Assembly: GCA_027924585.1 (NCBI GenBank) | Contig: BSBM01000261.1 | Span: forward strand, 2,093,501 to 2,157,500 | Length of the DNA stretch: 64,000 nt | Direction: 5' to 3' | Source: Larix kaempferi | Lineage: Eukaryota > Streptophyta > Pinopsida > Pinales > Pinaceae | In this document: positions 22,260 to 34,039 of the stretch, in pieces | Numbering within the stretch: the first letter of the stretch is position 1 | Layout of the letters: every line of letters starts with the position of its first letter | Made by a program: the position numbers and the translations under genes | The notes under the pieces: model-generated | Databases searched by the model: none | The model's input: the letters and a program-made list of their open reading frames with translations, nothing else | Told to the model about the DNA's origin: nothing

Positions 22260-23640
22260 AATTCCTCGACGGTGCAAAGTATCTTTGATGATGAGGTATC
22301 TTCGTGCTCGGTGTCGAATGCGACGTCGTTCAATACTAGAAAACTGAGGATCGATCCTTTGGGTTTGAAGGTATGTGATGAATGTTCCATACCAAGGATC
22401 AGAAGTTGCAATGAGGAATACATGTTCATCTTCCCAAGATTTAACAGATACGGTACCCTCCTTCTCAACGGGTAACTCAAACATTAACTCAACAAATGCT
22501 AACAATTTCTTGGTTTTGGCATTTTTCAATTCGAGGTTGAATTCTTGTAAAATTACTATCCATTTTGAGTATTTTCCACCAATGATATGGCAAGACAAAA
22601 TGTGTCTGATGGGGTTCATTTCAGACACTATGGTTATTTTCCTTGGAAGTATGTAATGTCTAAGTCGTTGGACATCATGGATCGCTGCCAAGGCCAACTT
22701 CTCGACCTGGGAATATCTCAATTCGAGACCTGCAAGGAACTTACTAAGATAGTAAATAACATGTTCTTGAGATGATTCGTTCTCTTGTGCTAAGACCATT
22801 CCAATGGTGGAAGGAGATGCTACCAAATATAGCAAAAAGTCTCTATTATAGTTGAGTGGACTAAGCATTGGGGAAGAGACCAAAGCTTTCTTTATTTCAT
22901 CAAATGAACGTTGAGCTTGGTCATCCCATATGAATATTGCATCTTGTTTTAATAGACGCATTAAACCTTTATCTTTTTCAGCAAAATTCTCGTCAAATCT
23001 CCTCAAGTAGTTAGCTTTCCCTTGAAGGCTTTGAAGTTGAGTGATTGTTCTCGGGGAAGGCAACTGAAGTATTGCCTCAACCTTGATGGGATGAACCATG
23101 ATCCCTTTTTGGGACACTACGAACCCAAGTAACCTCCCAGAGTCCACACAAAACATGCATTTATGTGGATTTAACCTAATGTTGTACTTGCGGCAGTGCT
23201 CGAAGAGGGCTCGTAAATGGGCACTATGCTCAGCTCTCCTTTTAGATTTAGCTTCTAAGTCATCAAGATAAACCTCAACGATTTTCTTAATGTTGTGAAA
23301 TGTATGACATAGCTCTTTGAAAAGTAGCTATGACGTTTTTAATGCCAAATGGCATTTTCCGATAAGCGAAGGTCCCCCAAGGGCATATGAAAGCTGTCTT
23401 ATGTTGGTATTCCTTTTTTATATGGATTTGTTTGTAACCGGAGAAGCTGTCCATAAACGAAAAGATTTCATTCCCGGCACATTCATCGATGATCTGATCA
23501 ATGAAGGGTGTAGGATAGTTATCCTTAGGAATCCTGATAGTTCCTTGTTTTGTGTTAACGGGAACAGGATTGGATACCCAATAAGTCAAAGGAACATGAT
23601 AGATGAATCCAGCTTTTAAAAGCTTTTCGACCTAGGCTTT
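22260..23640 (-). pseudogene. Reverse transcriptase and Ty3-type RNase H, Tat unit B (degraded)
   Basis: RT runs from 23589 (WVSNPVPVNTKQGTIRI) through PTPFIDQIIDECAGNEIFSF, YRKMPFGIKNVIATFQRAMS and an intact catalytic YLDDL at about 23258. A deletion of about 36 bp has removed the segment that in unit A reads CTDFRDLN, and one small indel near 23300 shifts the frame. From 23156 to 22215 the frame is open over connection and RNase H (KANYLRRFDENFAEKDKGLM, DFLLYLVASPSTIGMVLAQE, YYLSKFLAGLELRYS). A 198-bp block (22994-23191) is identical to unit A. Confidence 0.9.
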
Positions 23641-24317
23641 AATGGCAACGGACTTCTTAGGGTTCATTGGACGTAGTTTTTTCCGCACAGGTTTAACATT
23701 GGGATAGGTTTTGATCTCATGTTCCACGATACTGGGATCGATGCCTGGCATTTCTTCATAAGACCATGCGAACACATCATGAAACTCTTTAAATAAAGCA
23801 GTATAAAGTGTTATTTCCTCAGGAGAAAAATCCGCACCTATGTTGATGTTTTCAATGATGTCGGGTTTTACGGATATGTCAATCGGGATTGTTTTCGAAA
23901 TGTTGGGCAAGTTTCCTTCTGAACTCACATTGTGGGTTTGGGTAGGGCATTGGTACTTGGTCATATCGTCATCAAAGTAAAGATTTTCATGCTTGAATTC
24001 TAATGAATCGATTTTGGGAAGAAACGAGGATTTGTGGTGCATATCCTCCTAGGGTCGTTCTGAGATGTTCATGACCTCTAAAATGGCTTCATCCGAAGAG
24101 AAAGTCTGATCCAGGAGATCATGGGTACTATGAGAGTTCAAGGCCCAAACAGGTGAAGTATAGGGATCATATTCCTCCATCTTGAAGGATTTTGATCGGG
24201 CTCTAATGAAGCCATTTGAATAGCTTGATAAGCGAGCTCTACGGAAGAAAAGGGAACACTACTCTCTGTTTCATCATTCTTTTCTTCTAAGATGTTTTCT
24301 TTGGAGGTTCCAACCAA
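23641..24317 (-). pseudogene. Protease-RT linker, Tat unit B
   Basis: Open 24042-23632 with PIDISVKPDIIENINIGADF, EFHDVFAWSYEEMPGIDPSI and PVRKKLRPMNPKKSVAIKA; homologous to 10149-10866. Upstream part carries stops and a deletion of about 30 bp relative to unit A (near 24260). Confidence 0.75.
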
Positions 24318-24860
24318 TTAGGTAGAACCAAACTCAAATGTGGAGTTAGAAAAAACTCTTAATGGAAAGTACACTTCCGATGTAATGGTGAAAATCAGGG
24401 CAGTGTTAGGGGTCAATATTGGTGGTGGAATTGCGAAATTTCCCATAAGGGATGAGCCTTTAAACATTCCTACCCCAACATCCTGAATCATCATCGTTGC
24501 ATCCCCTACAAAAGGTATATTCGAGTGGAGACCAGTTTTAGGTGTGTAGTAATCTAGTTGATCGATTGTGACAATCTTCCCTTGGTGGGGGGACCGAATG
24601 ACTCGGAATACGGAAGATACTACAGCGGTCATCTTATGTATCCAACTGCGTCCCAATAGAAAATTGTAGTCTATGGGTGCATCCACTACCTCGACATCTA
24701 CTTGAACTGTTTTCCCCCCTAGTTCAACTGGGAAAGCCATGATAAGTCCATGAGGTGGGAAAGCCATGATAAGTACTAAGGTGGGTGATGGAAAAGATTT
24801 CCAACAAGCTAGTGACATGACACAAGTGGAGGCTCCTTCATCCACAACGGTTTAAAAAAT
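24318..24860 (-). pseudogene. Aspartic protease, Tat unit B
   Basis: Single open frame (24845-24318) with MDEGASTCVMSLACWKSF and DAPIDYNFLLGRSWIHKM. A local rearrangement at 24725-24780 has replaced part of the segment between active site and flap with a short direct repeat (gtgggaaagccatgataagt, twice). The frame is kept, but the fold is probably disturbed. Confidence 0.85.
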
Positions 24861-27800
24861 GTTCTTACCATCTGAAGTTACTTTAATTTGGAATGCAATT
24901 TGTGAGGGAATCCTACATGCGGATTGTTCTAAGTCAAATGTGATCAAATTAGTGTCCGATGGATCAATGGCATCGATGGCAGACAATAGTGGTTTCCGTT
25001 GAGCGGGACAACTTTACAACACCTCCAAGGTAGACATTGCACAAGGAGCTTGAACTAAATCTTCAACCACATTGTATTTTCGATCATCTCACGCACTGGG
25101 GTTGTGTGTTGTTTTACGGAGGACCCCTTTTGGAGGTCGAGGCACCATGTCTAAGGTCGGTTTCTTAATAGCTAGTGAACCACTAGGCTAAGATCCAACT
25201 GTTTTGGTATCTTTTGAAGGTATGTCATAAGAATGAGACCTTGTTTGGATATGGATGTCATGTTCACCAATTGTGAAGATATTAGTGTTGGGTAGATTGC
25301 ACCCTTGTGGGGGGTTTTCCTGGTTTCCTCCTGCCGGAGGTACTCGTGCAACAACAACTATCTGTTATTGCTGGGGGTAGGGTTGAGTTAGGACGGTAGG
25401 TTGTGGTTTCCCTCCTTGTCATGCCAACATGCAATGAATATCATCCATATGAGGACATTGATGCGTGGGATAGTCCCCTTGGAAAATTTTGCAAGGGTAC
25501 TTGTTTTTCTAATTCTCATGATTTCCTCCAGCAGGATTATTCACCTTAGGTTCAGCTCTTGTCCCAGGTTTAGCATTGGGTTTCTTCTTTTGCTTCTTCT
25601 TTTTTCCTTTTGGGTCCCTAGTTTGAACCATAAGTACTTAAGAAGTTTGGGTAGGAGTTGCAGATTGTTGATGCCTGGCCAGCTGTGGGTTGCAGATTTT
25701 GAACTGACATTTGTCCCAATTGTTGGGTAATCTGTTCAAGTTGGTTAACGGATCCAATCACACGATCGGTATGAGGTCCTTTTGGCGGCCTAGCTGGATC
25801 AGACGCAGGTCTTACAGCATGAGGTATTAAGTCATAAAGTGTTCCCGATTGGGAATATACTAAATCCCTTTGGTGGGCACTCTGAATGAGTTGTTCTTCA
25901 ATCATGGCTCCTAACATGGCTACATCTTTGGCAAGAGTAGGCAATAGGGATTTTATGAACTAATCTGCTAAGAATTGGTCAGGGATTTCAGCTTTTATAA
26001 GCCTTCAGTGCCTCCTCCACTCATGGATGTGATCCGATATGTGAGTAGCGGTGGATTTCCTAAGTGAAGTTAAAAGTTATGTTCCCATCTCTAGTGGATA
26101 GGTAATTGAAAATGTGTCAAGAAGACCATAGCTAAAGATGAAAAATTTGTGAATGTATTTCGTAGAAATTCAATGTACCATTTCACAGCAGTTCCCATTA
26201 GGGTCCACTGAAACAACCTTAACCTAATACTATCATCAATTAGGGAATTGGATGAACACCATAGATGGAATGTCATCACATGATTGGATGGTTCTTCCCC
26301 TGGTTTTCGATCAAACTTGGGTATGTCTGAGGGTAGTTTAGTTGGTATGGTTGGCCACCCATTCAAATCTAGAACAGGGTCATTAGTTAGCCGGGTGAAA
26401 TCCGGTAGATTCAATGTGGCTAGAAATGGTGACTTGGATGGTATTGGAGCAAACGTTTGATATCCAAGTGAAGCCTGATGTCTCCACTGTTGGTTTCATT
26501 GGGCTTGAGAAGCATTCCAATAAGGGTTACCTCCTTGTGGAGATTGCATCCAAAAAGATGGGTTACTTCCTGAAGGTTGTCCATTCCATTGTGGAATAGG
26601 ATGCATGTATGGATTTCCCCCTTGCGGAGGTATGTTCCATTGAGATTGGTTACTTGGTGGAACATCACCACTCCATTGTGGGATAGGATTAATGGGTGGA
26701 TTGCCCCCTTGCGGGGGTGTGTTCCATTGAGATTGGTTACTTGGTGGAACATTACCACTCCATTGCTGGTTAGGATTCATGGGTGGATTTCCCCCTTGCG
26801 GGGTTATGTTCCATTGAGATAAGTTACTTGGTGGAACATTGCCACTCCATTGTTGGTTGGGATTCATGGTTGGATTGCCCCCTTGCGGGGGTGGGCCCCA
26901 ATTAGATTGGTTACTAGTTGGAATTGGACCACTCCATTGTATGTTTCCTTGATTTGGATAGGCGTTCCAAGGTTGATTTTCCCCATGCGGGGGTGGTTCC
27001 CAAGAAGATTGGGTACTTCCTAGAACCTACCCACTCCATGGTGGAATGGGGTTGGTGGACAGGATACCTCCTGGTGTACTACCTGTTGGGAGTATGGGAT
27101 TACCCCCAGGATTTATGCTAGGAAAGTTTCGATAATGGCTTCCCGAGGCACTTCCACCAACTTGTGGAGCATTACCCCATTTGGAATTATTGTTCCATGG
27201 TCCATTAATTCCACTAGGGATATTTAGATTCCAAAGTGAAGTATTCCCCCCAAGGTTAGAACTTGAAAGACTGGTTGGTATGCCAATAGGATTTTTGTTT
27301 ACTCTTGGATTGTTTTGAACTTGAGTAGCCAAACCATATGGGAAACCCAAGTTTGGTAAGGTACCCCCTCCAGTAGGGATTCCTGCAGGAAAAGTGGATG
27401 TACTTCCATGATTGGGACCCGAAATTGTACGAACTGGCACTGAAATTCTAGTTGAACATATGGTAGCAGCAGGTAAACTAATTGTTGGGATTGTGGTAGA
27501 GGTCAAATTGGAAGTATTGCTACCTCCAGCAACCATTTGAGGTTGTGATGATGTAGTCCCTTGTGCTCCCAATGAAGCCGCGGGGATGTTGGAAGTATAT
27601 CTACCTACAATACTCGTTTGAGGTGGTGCTGATGTTGGCCCTTGTGCTTTTGATGAAGCCAAAGGGATGTTGGAAGTGTTTCTACCTCCAACATGCATTT
27701 GAGGTGGTGCTGATGTGGTCCCTTGTGCTCTTGATGAAGCCATGGGGTTAGGTGTTGAATTTTGCATGTGTGCCAACTTTTCAAAAGTAGAATTGATGGT

Positions 27801-28092
27801 GTGCAATGGTTCATTGATGTGAAGTACCACTGGGTCTGAAAGATTTTTCAAAGGTGGATTTACATGAGCTGCAGTGTTGTCTTCTAATGTTTCAATTTCA
27901 AATGGAGCAAGAGGATCAAAAATTTCTGTGTTTTCCTAGGTAGGTGATGTTGCAGTATTTGTTTGATGTGTTTCTGCTCTATTGTTGTTAATTGAAGTTG
28001 GAAGTGTTTCAGTTTCAAAGTCAATATATTTTGTATTTTGTATCCGTCTCCACAATGTAGTGGGGCCTTCAAGTTCTGGTGGCTCACCTCAC
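24861..28092 (-). pseudogene. Gag, Tat unit B
   Basis: Same order as unit A: N-terminal Ser/Thr/Pro-rich part (27851 downwards, KNLSDPVVLHINEPLHTI), 81-bp repeats, 87-bp repeats, capsid-like domain (about 25990-26410: NLPDFTRLTNDPVLDLNGWP, PSDIPKFDRKPGEEPSNHV, FHLWCSSNSLIDDSIRLRLF) and a zinc-knuckle-like CKIFQGDYPTHQC (about 25470-25510). Several frame changes (near 26090, 25610, 25400, 27000) and stops. The upstream part 27852-28092 contains 72 bp absent from unit A. The start is not fixed: the unit-A start codon is GTG here. Confidence 0.82.
26608..26910 (-). repeat. 87-bp tandem repeats in gag, unit B
   Basis: The plus-strand word gttccattgag recurs at 26634, 26721 and 26808, with a diverged unit near 26895: 87 bp each, same copy number as unit A. 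Confidence 0.9.
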
Positions 28093-31062
28093 TGCCGCCA
28101 TGACTGGCGGGTCGGGAGAGTAGCCACTTTGAAGAAATTTGATAAAAGGATGTGTTTAAAAAGTTTTTGAAAAAAGAATCAAACAATCCTATGGATTTTT
28201 AGACTCAACAAAATAAAAAGTGTCCACACAGTAAACATTACTAGAGATTTCAAGCAAGCAAACTTACTCTTCCAAAGAACAAAAGCTCAGTGAAAAGCTG
28301 GATTAGAGGGCCTTTCGAAACTAGTAGTTGTTGAGGGATGTTAAGCCTCAAACAATTGCTAGCAGTGAAGGTATGAGAAACAGTTACAATAAAATTTAAT
28401 CGCCAGGGGTGCAGGCGTTGGTTCCTGACCAATCACCCTCCCAAGGAGTAAAGGCTCCAAAGTCTGTGTCAGGTATTGCAAGATTTCCCCACTTACAATA
28501 GCCTATGTAATATCCTAGGAAAAGCCACTAAAGTTTGAACTTCACAATTCACGGTTGGGAGGACCAGTCGCAAGTCGAGGACAACTCTCATAACCAGAAA
28601 AGTGATGTCACCCTGAGGACTTGTCACTTACATAGAGTTTCATGATGAGTTCATGAGTGCAAGACAGGGGAACCACTCTTTACTTATTCAGATTGACCTC
28701 GTTCTTAACGCATGTTTCAGAAGCGCTTTCCTGACAAGCGTTTCATGCTACTAATGGATTTACTCTCATTAATCAATGCTAGTTTCAAATTTTTGCAGCC
28801 CAGGAGTGTTAAGTCTCCAAACCTAATCCAGGGCTCTAACCTAATATTATTGGTGATATCAAAATCAAAAGTTTGTCAATTTTAGATTAAGCGCCAATTT
28901 TAAGGGTAGTTTGCTTAGTTTCAGGAGTGGAAGTGAAACTGGTGGTGTTTTGACTCAAAAATAGAAAAATGAACGAAACAATGGAAAATGCTCACTACTC
29001 TACCTTTCAATTCGATGAATGTTCTAAGTTAAGGAAGAGTTAGAGGTTCATGAGTTTCTTTCAAACATGCAAAATTTCTGGTAGATTTCGTATGTTCATG
29101 CACAATTTTTCTGAAATATGGATAATAATTGATTATAATGACCAATGTAACCCAAAAAAATATATCAAGTGAACATGAATCTAATTCTATTACACGGGGG
29201 ATCTATGTTTCTCATTCACAAGATTGCATGAAGGCCCAAGTGAAGAGGATACGCAGAGCCCTTTGGAATGCTTATGAATTAAATTCTAAATTGTTACAAG
29301 TGAGATCCACTTTCTCATTCACAAGATCGCCATAAGGTCCAAGTGAAGAGGATACGGTGGCTTGAAAAACTGCATGCGAAAATTAAATCTACTGTGTTAC
29401 AAGTGAGATCCACTTTCTCATTCACAAGATCACCATAAGGTGCGATTGAAGAGGATATGGTGGCTCGATATAAGATGCTTTGAAAAAATCAACTCCTAAA
29501 CTATTACAAGTGAGATACACTTTCTCATTCACAAGATCACCATACGGTGCGAGTGAAGAGGATACGGTGCCTCATACACAATATATCTCAAGAAAACTGA
29601 ACTCTAAAGGTGCAATTCTCTCTAAGTGTGCATGAAAATCATGAAAATATTCTAACTCCAAAACAAAATGTAACTAATTAAAGTTTATTTATGTTTTTTG
29701 GAAAGAAATTACTCTCAAACTATCTCAACATGTGATGTTCCAAGTGTTTTTAAAATGAAAATGTGTGTGGAAGGTTCTTCAAATGTGTATGGTTCTTCTG
29801 AATGTGTATGGTTATTCTTTGGTTTAAAGTTTCCAATTAGCATGTGCTTAAGGTTTGAAATATTAAATGTCCTTTAAGATGTTTTTAATGAACAATTCTT
29901 TAATGTGTTTAGAAGACTTGCAGCCATGTAAAAGAGGCACTAATGTAAGTTTAAGATCAGTCCCTAAATATATAAAAACAGGGATCCATCATCAAATGTG
30001 GTTGTAGGCAAGTAGATCTACTACCAATTGAAAGAAAGATTGAAATTTGATGACAATTTGGAGCAATTTTAAAGGTGTTTGGAAGTGAATTCCAATTGTA
30101 AAGATCTTGATCCAAATGGTGCAAAAATTGCCTAACTTTTAAAGAGGAGTAGAAAACTGATCTCAAGCCACAAATAAGGCCTTAAACAACTGTGCAAATG
30201 TAATAAAAATCAGGTCTCCAAATAGATCCAAAAGCTAAAGAGATCTCCATAAACTAGTGTATGCTTGCAAAATTGAATTAACATGTTTAGAAGGGAGTTT
30301 GGTTGCAAACATGTAAAGGAGACACTAATGCAAGTAAGGCTCAGTCCTAAATTTATCAATACAGAGATCTATCTTCAAAGATATCTTTAATTAAGTAGAT
30401 CCATTACAACTTTGAAGGAGATTTGAAAAGAGATAACAATTTGCAGCATTTTAAAACTGTTTTGGAAGTGGATTCCAACTGAAAAGATGTTGATCCAAAT
30501 TGTGTAAATATTTTCTACACTCTTCAAACAAGTAACCTACTAAAATTTAGGAAGCAATAGAAGCTTTAATGAATTCTGCAAATGCACAAACAAGGCCTCC
30601 AAAACAGATCCAAAATAGGGATCTCACAAACTAGTTTAATGAGCTGCAAATTGAAAACAAAAGATGTAGATCTTTTAAACCAAAAAAGATAAGCAAAGGA
30701 GGGATCAAAAAGGAGTAAAGGAGGCTGGATCTTCACCCTAAGAGGTCCATAAGACAAGCCATACAACCATACTACATCCAAGGAACAAAGGTAAGGGGAT
30801 TTGAGGTCTCCAAAGCAATTTTTTAGCCTCATCGCAGTCTGCAGGTATGGACAGTGCGACGACCCTTCAATGCACAAAAACCGAGATCTACTTTGATTTT
30901 TTGAAGTATTTTCTGAATGGAGAGTGTGGGGAGGCCGGTTTGGAGCTTCCCTTGCTGGATATAAGGTTATTTTAGTGATCCTTAAGCTGCAAATTAGTAG
31001 ATTTGAAGGATGGAAATCACCAAAGTATGAATAAAAATCATGAAATATCAATAAATTTCAAG
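28093..31062 (-). other. Leader of Tat unit B
   Basis: About 3.0 kb, homologous to 14597-17594, no substantial sense ORF. Contains the four-unit repeat of about 103-108 bp (about 29210-29580). A 161-codon sense frame at 30566-31051 (MIFHDFYSYF..), beginning 12 bp from the PBS, corresponds to a 99-codon frame in unit A (17269-17568); I see no domain in it and treat it as chance or a minor leader ORF. Confidence 0.65.
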
Positions 31063-31076
31063 CCACGGAGTCGCCA
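31063..31076 (-). other. Primer binding site of Tat unit B
   Basis: Sense strand TGGCGACTCCGTGG, separated by three bases from LTR3 (TG at 31080 on the plus strand). Confidence 0.87.
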
Positions 31077-31079
31077 ATC

Positions 31080-31362
31080 TGATAATAGATGAAGTAGTTT
31101 TCTAGTAGGGAGTTAGATCTGCATATTATCAATCTATTTTACTAAGAAGTGGTGAGCTTCTATGTCAGCAAATGAACATGATTATCAAAAGTTATTCATA
31201 AGATCTACATTCATTCATCAAACAAGATAAGCAAAGCTAAGATCTAATGCCATTTGAAAAGTTAAATCATACAAGATAAGCAACATTCAAACATTCAAAT
31301 GGAACAAACTTGAATCATTTCATATTGAAACAATGAAGAGGTACATCCTTACCATGGATCTT
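31080..31362 (-). repeat. LTR3 (5' LTR of unit B), truncated
   Basis: First 283 bp (plus-strand order) of the Tat LTR, matching 4622-4904. It breaks off after accatggatctt, where the next element begins with TGTTATACC; the rest of the LTR is not in the window. Confidence 0.92.
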
Positions 31363-32213
31363 TGTTATACCTCAATATTACACATTGATTCCTGGTTTTG
31401 CATCCTTACACCAAGTGACCTAAATGACACTTAACGACACTTCTCCCTAATGATCATCTGGACACCCAGGAGTGAAGTCTATTGCCTGAATACTGAAACA
31501 TAGACCTAGGGGCGCAATAATCCTGTTTTAGCCTTTTTTCCATGGATTTTGGATCTTATCTTTCGAGATATCTTCTTGGGATTACCAGCTCTGATTCGAT
31601 CCCAACCTCTCTCCCTGTTTAGTAGGCCTGATCCACTAAACACTCCTTAGATCCATTTTACTCTCCTTTTGGTTAACCCTTCCCAACACTATAAAAGAGA
31701 GGCCTTCCATGGGCCAAAGGGAGGAATTTTGGGGCATCCAACCTATGATCTTGAGCCTTTGGAGAGATAGCTAGAGGAAGCACATGGAGTTGAATATTGG
31801 CTTGGATATCAAGAAACCTTTGTAAGAATCTTCAAGTTGTAATAAAGTTAACTTGTCTTGTTTCCCAACTCATGTGTGTTGATTGTATTTCAATTTCATG
31901 ATTTATATCTATATGAATTTGGATTCTAACTTGTGATTCAGGGATATTGGAGAATTGTATATGCTTGTGTATTGTTTGATCTCAATAGGTTCATTGCGAG
32001 GACTTCGGGATCGGAACGACAAGCGGGACAAACGTCAAGATTGAAGGTGAGTTACTTTCTCTCATTCTCTTCAATACTGAAACTCTGAAATACTTGTTTT
32101 TATCTAGGATTCAAGATCACATTTGTTTCATTTTTGTCTTAGTATAGAGTTAGTCTTTCCTGCTTTATCCTAAGAGAGTTTCTTCTTATCTGTAGGGAGA
32201 AAATTCTATAACA
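31363..32213 (+). repeat. 5' LTR of the plus-strand Tat element
   Basis: 851 bp, with perfect 7-bp terminal inverted repeats TGTTATA..TATAACA. Signals in order: TATA box tataaaag at 31690, polyadenylation signal AATAAA at 31841-31846, which place the transcript start and the R region between them. Confidence 0.88.
31690..31697 (+). promoter_or_regulatory. TATA box in the LTR
   Basis: TATAAAAG in an otherwise C/A-rich context, about 150 bp before an AATAAA signal, as expected for U3/R of a plant LTR. Confidence 0.65.
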
Positions 32214-32218
32214 AAAAC

Positions 32219-32233
32219 TGGCGACTCTGCTGG
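32219..32233 (+). other. Primer binding site of the plus-strand Tat element
   Basis: TGGCGACTCTGCTGG, five bases after the LTR end. A standard PBS form in Tat/Ogre-type elements. Confidence 0.88.
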
Positions 32234-34039
32234 TTTGAACCCCTTTTGTTTGAGTTATTTTACTTTCATTCATTCTTGATTGTGAATTTTCTCTTCCTTC
32301 AAACCAGTTGTGAAATTTGGTCTTTTGGACCTCCATTCACTCTCCTTCCCTCTACATCAGACCTCTGTCATTGATCAGTGAGTCCTCTGGGTTGGAAGAC
32401 CCTTGAAAAGTCATTTTTTTTTCTCAAACTCCCGGCCTTTTCTTCTTTCTAAGAATTGTCGCGCCCCTACCATCGCCTACAGAGCGATAATTTCTAGTTT
32501 ATCGCCACCCATCTTCTTTTCAGAACGCGATAATCTACCTTTATAGCACCTGGGATGATTACTACCACGCGATAATCTCTGCAAAAAATGAAGTTTTTCT
32601 CAGTTTGCTTGGTAACTTTTGGTCAATTTTGATTTATCTGCTTTTGGTTGTTGATTCTAATTCTTATCATACCTTTGTAACCTGCTCAGCTTCAAGTTTT
32701 CATGGTTTGATTTCATTTGTTTCAAGCTTGGATCTTTTGAGTTAGTGGCACCATAGTTGTATCGATCACCTCCGCAGTATTCTTTCATTGGCTTGGTCCT
32801 TTCATGATAATCAAGTTTTGCTATTATTTACCTTTCCTTGATTCTATTGTGCTCAAGACTGCATTGTTCTCACAACAGTAACTTTCCATTCTTGCTATCA
32901 AAATCAATATTGGAAGATTCCTTTTGGAACATTGTCTTGCTTTTGTTGAAAAGATCAAGTTTATAATTTTGCATATTAGGAAATGAATCACGTATTACTA
33001 CTTGTAGATCAGTTGCATTTTGAAAGTAGTTTCCATTAGTTTGGCTTACTTAAACAAGAAAAAAAAAATTGGAGTGGTTTTTTCATCTCTTTTGAAAAAG
33101 TTCATGCACTGTGATCGAAGAACTCTCTCTTTACTTTAGCTAGCTTTCATCGAACAGAAAGGATCATTTCGATTCATCTTCATTTGCATGGTTTGAGTTG
33201 TCACAACACCACAAGTTTCACTTCCATTACCCAATTGAGTAATACAACCATTAAAATTTACACTCCCTAGCTCAACACACTATAACCTCACTTGAGGAGA
33301 AAAGAATTTGTTAGTTAGGTAGGACACCGGGGATAGGAATCCAAATAATTCCCCCTTGTCATTTTCATTTGAGACATAGTTTTCGTCCTCTAAGGTACTA
33401 AAATCCTCTTGTACTTGTTGACACGGTCATCAACCACTTTGTGGAGAGGGCCTCCCGTTTTTTCAAGGGTAAGCCGCGAGGACAAGTTTCGGATGGACTT
33501 TGTGGAATTCTTCACTCCACTTAGCACCTAAGGACATCTATCCATTGTCTTCCTTGTACTCTACTACTCTACCGTATAGGTGATACAAGGGTGATAAAGC
33601 AGAAGTGCCAGTATCCTTCTCCAACGTGTCATGAACGAGGTAGCTTAGTGACTTTTATTCTAGGGCTCTTTACCCAGGACTCCTTTTGGTAGAGGGATAT
33701 CCTTCCATTATTGGTCTCTCATTTTGTCTTGTTTGACTTGGATTTCATCACCTTGCAAAGGATACAATTTGTTGAGGTCTCCAACTCTTAGTTAGGAGGT
33801 CTTGCTTGCTCTTTCATCTTTTTAGAGGGTCTTTTTTCTTTTAGTGCTGCTTGTTGGCATTATGGACACCTTTGTTTTAGTTCGCTTACTGTGACGTCGG
33901 TCTCAGTATAGTCTTTGAGCTTTCTTTTTTGTCTTGTGAGCCTTGTCCTTTTCTAGCTCCCCTATAGCACACTCGGGTGCTTCAAGGTTTGCGAGTTCTT
34001 TTATACTATACTGTCCCCAAAACTTGTATTCCCATCATT
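32234..34039 (+). other. Leader of the plus-strand Tat element
   Basis: About 1.8 kb, T-rich, with no ORF of note on the sense strand. A short segment (32455-32580) carries three GCGATAAT words (cgataattt, gcgataatct). No further structure recognised. Confidence 0.6.

Larger units (their letters stand above)
4622..31362 (-). mobile_element. Tandem Tat-type Ty3/gypsy array: LTR1 - internal A - LTR2 - internal B - truncated LTR3
   Basis: Three direct copies of one LTR (4622-5459, 17612-18434, 31080-31362) separate two homologous internal regions read on the minus strand. Each internal region has its own PBS, leader, gag, protease, RT-RNase H, integrase and polypurine side. Tat assignment rests on the PBS type TGGCGACTC.., the pol motifs, the DEGAS protease box and an archaeal-type RNase H in unit B. 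The right LTR is cut by another element at 31363, so the right-hand TSD cannot be checked. The units share most sequence but carry different private deletions, so neither is a recent copy of the other. Both are non-functional. Confidence 0.9.

Noticed and set aside
30566-31051. 161-codon leader ORF in unit B as an Ogre-type ORF1
   Set aside because: Unit A has only a shorter, frame-shifted version, there is no recognisable domain, and it starts almost at the PBS.
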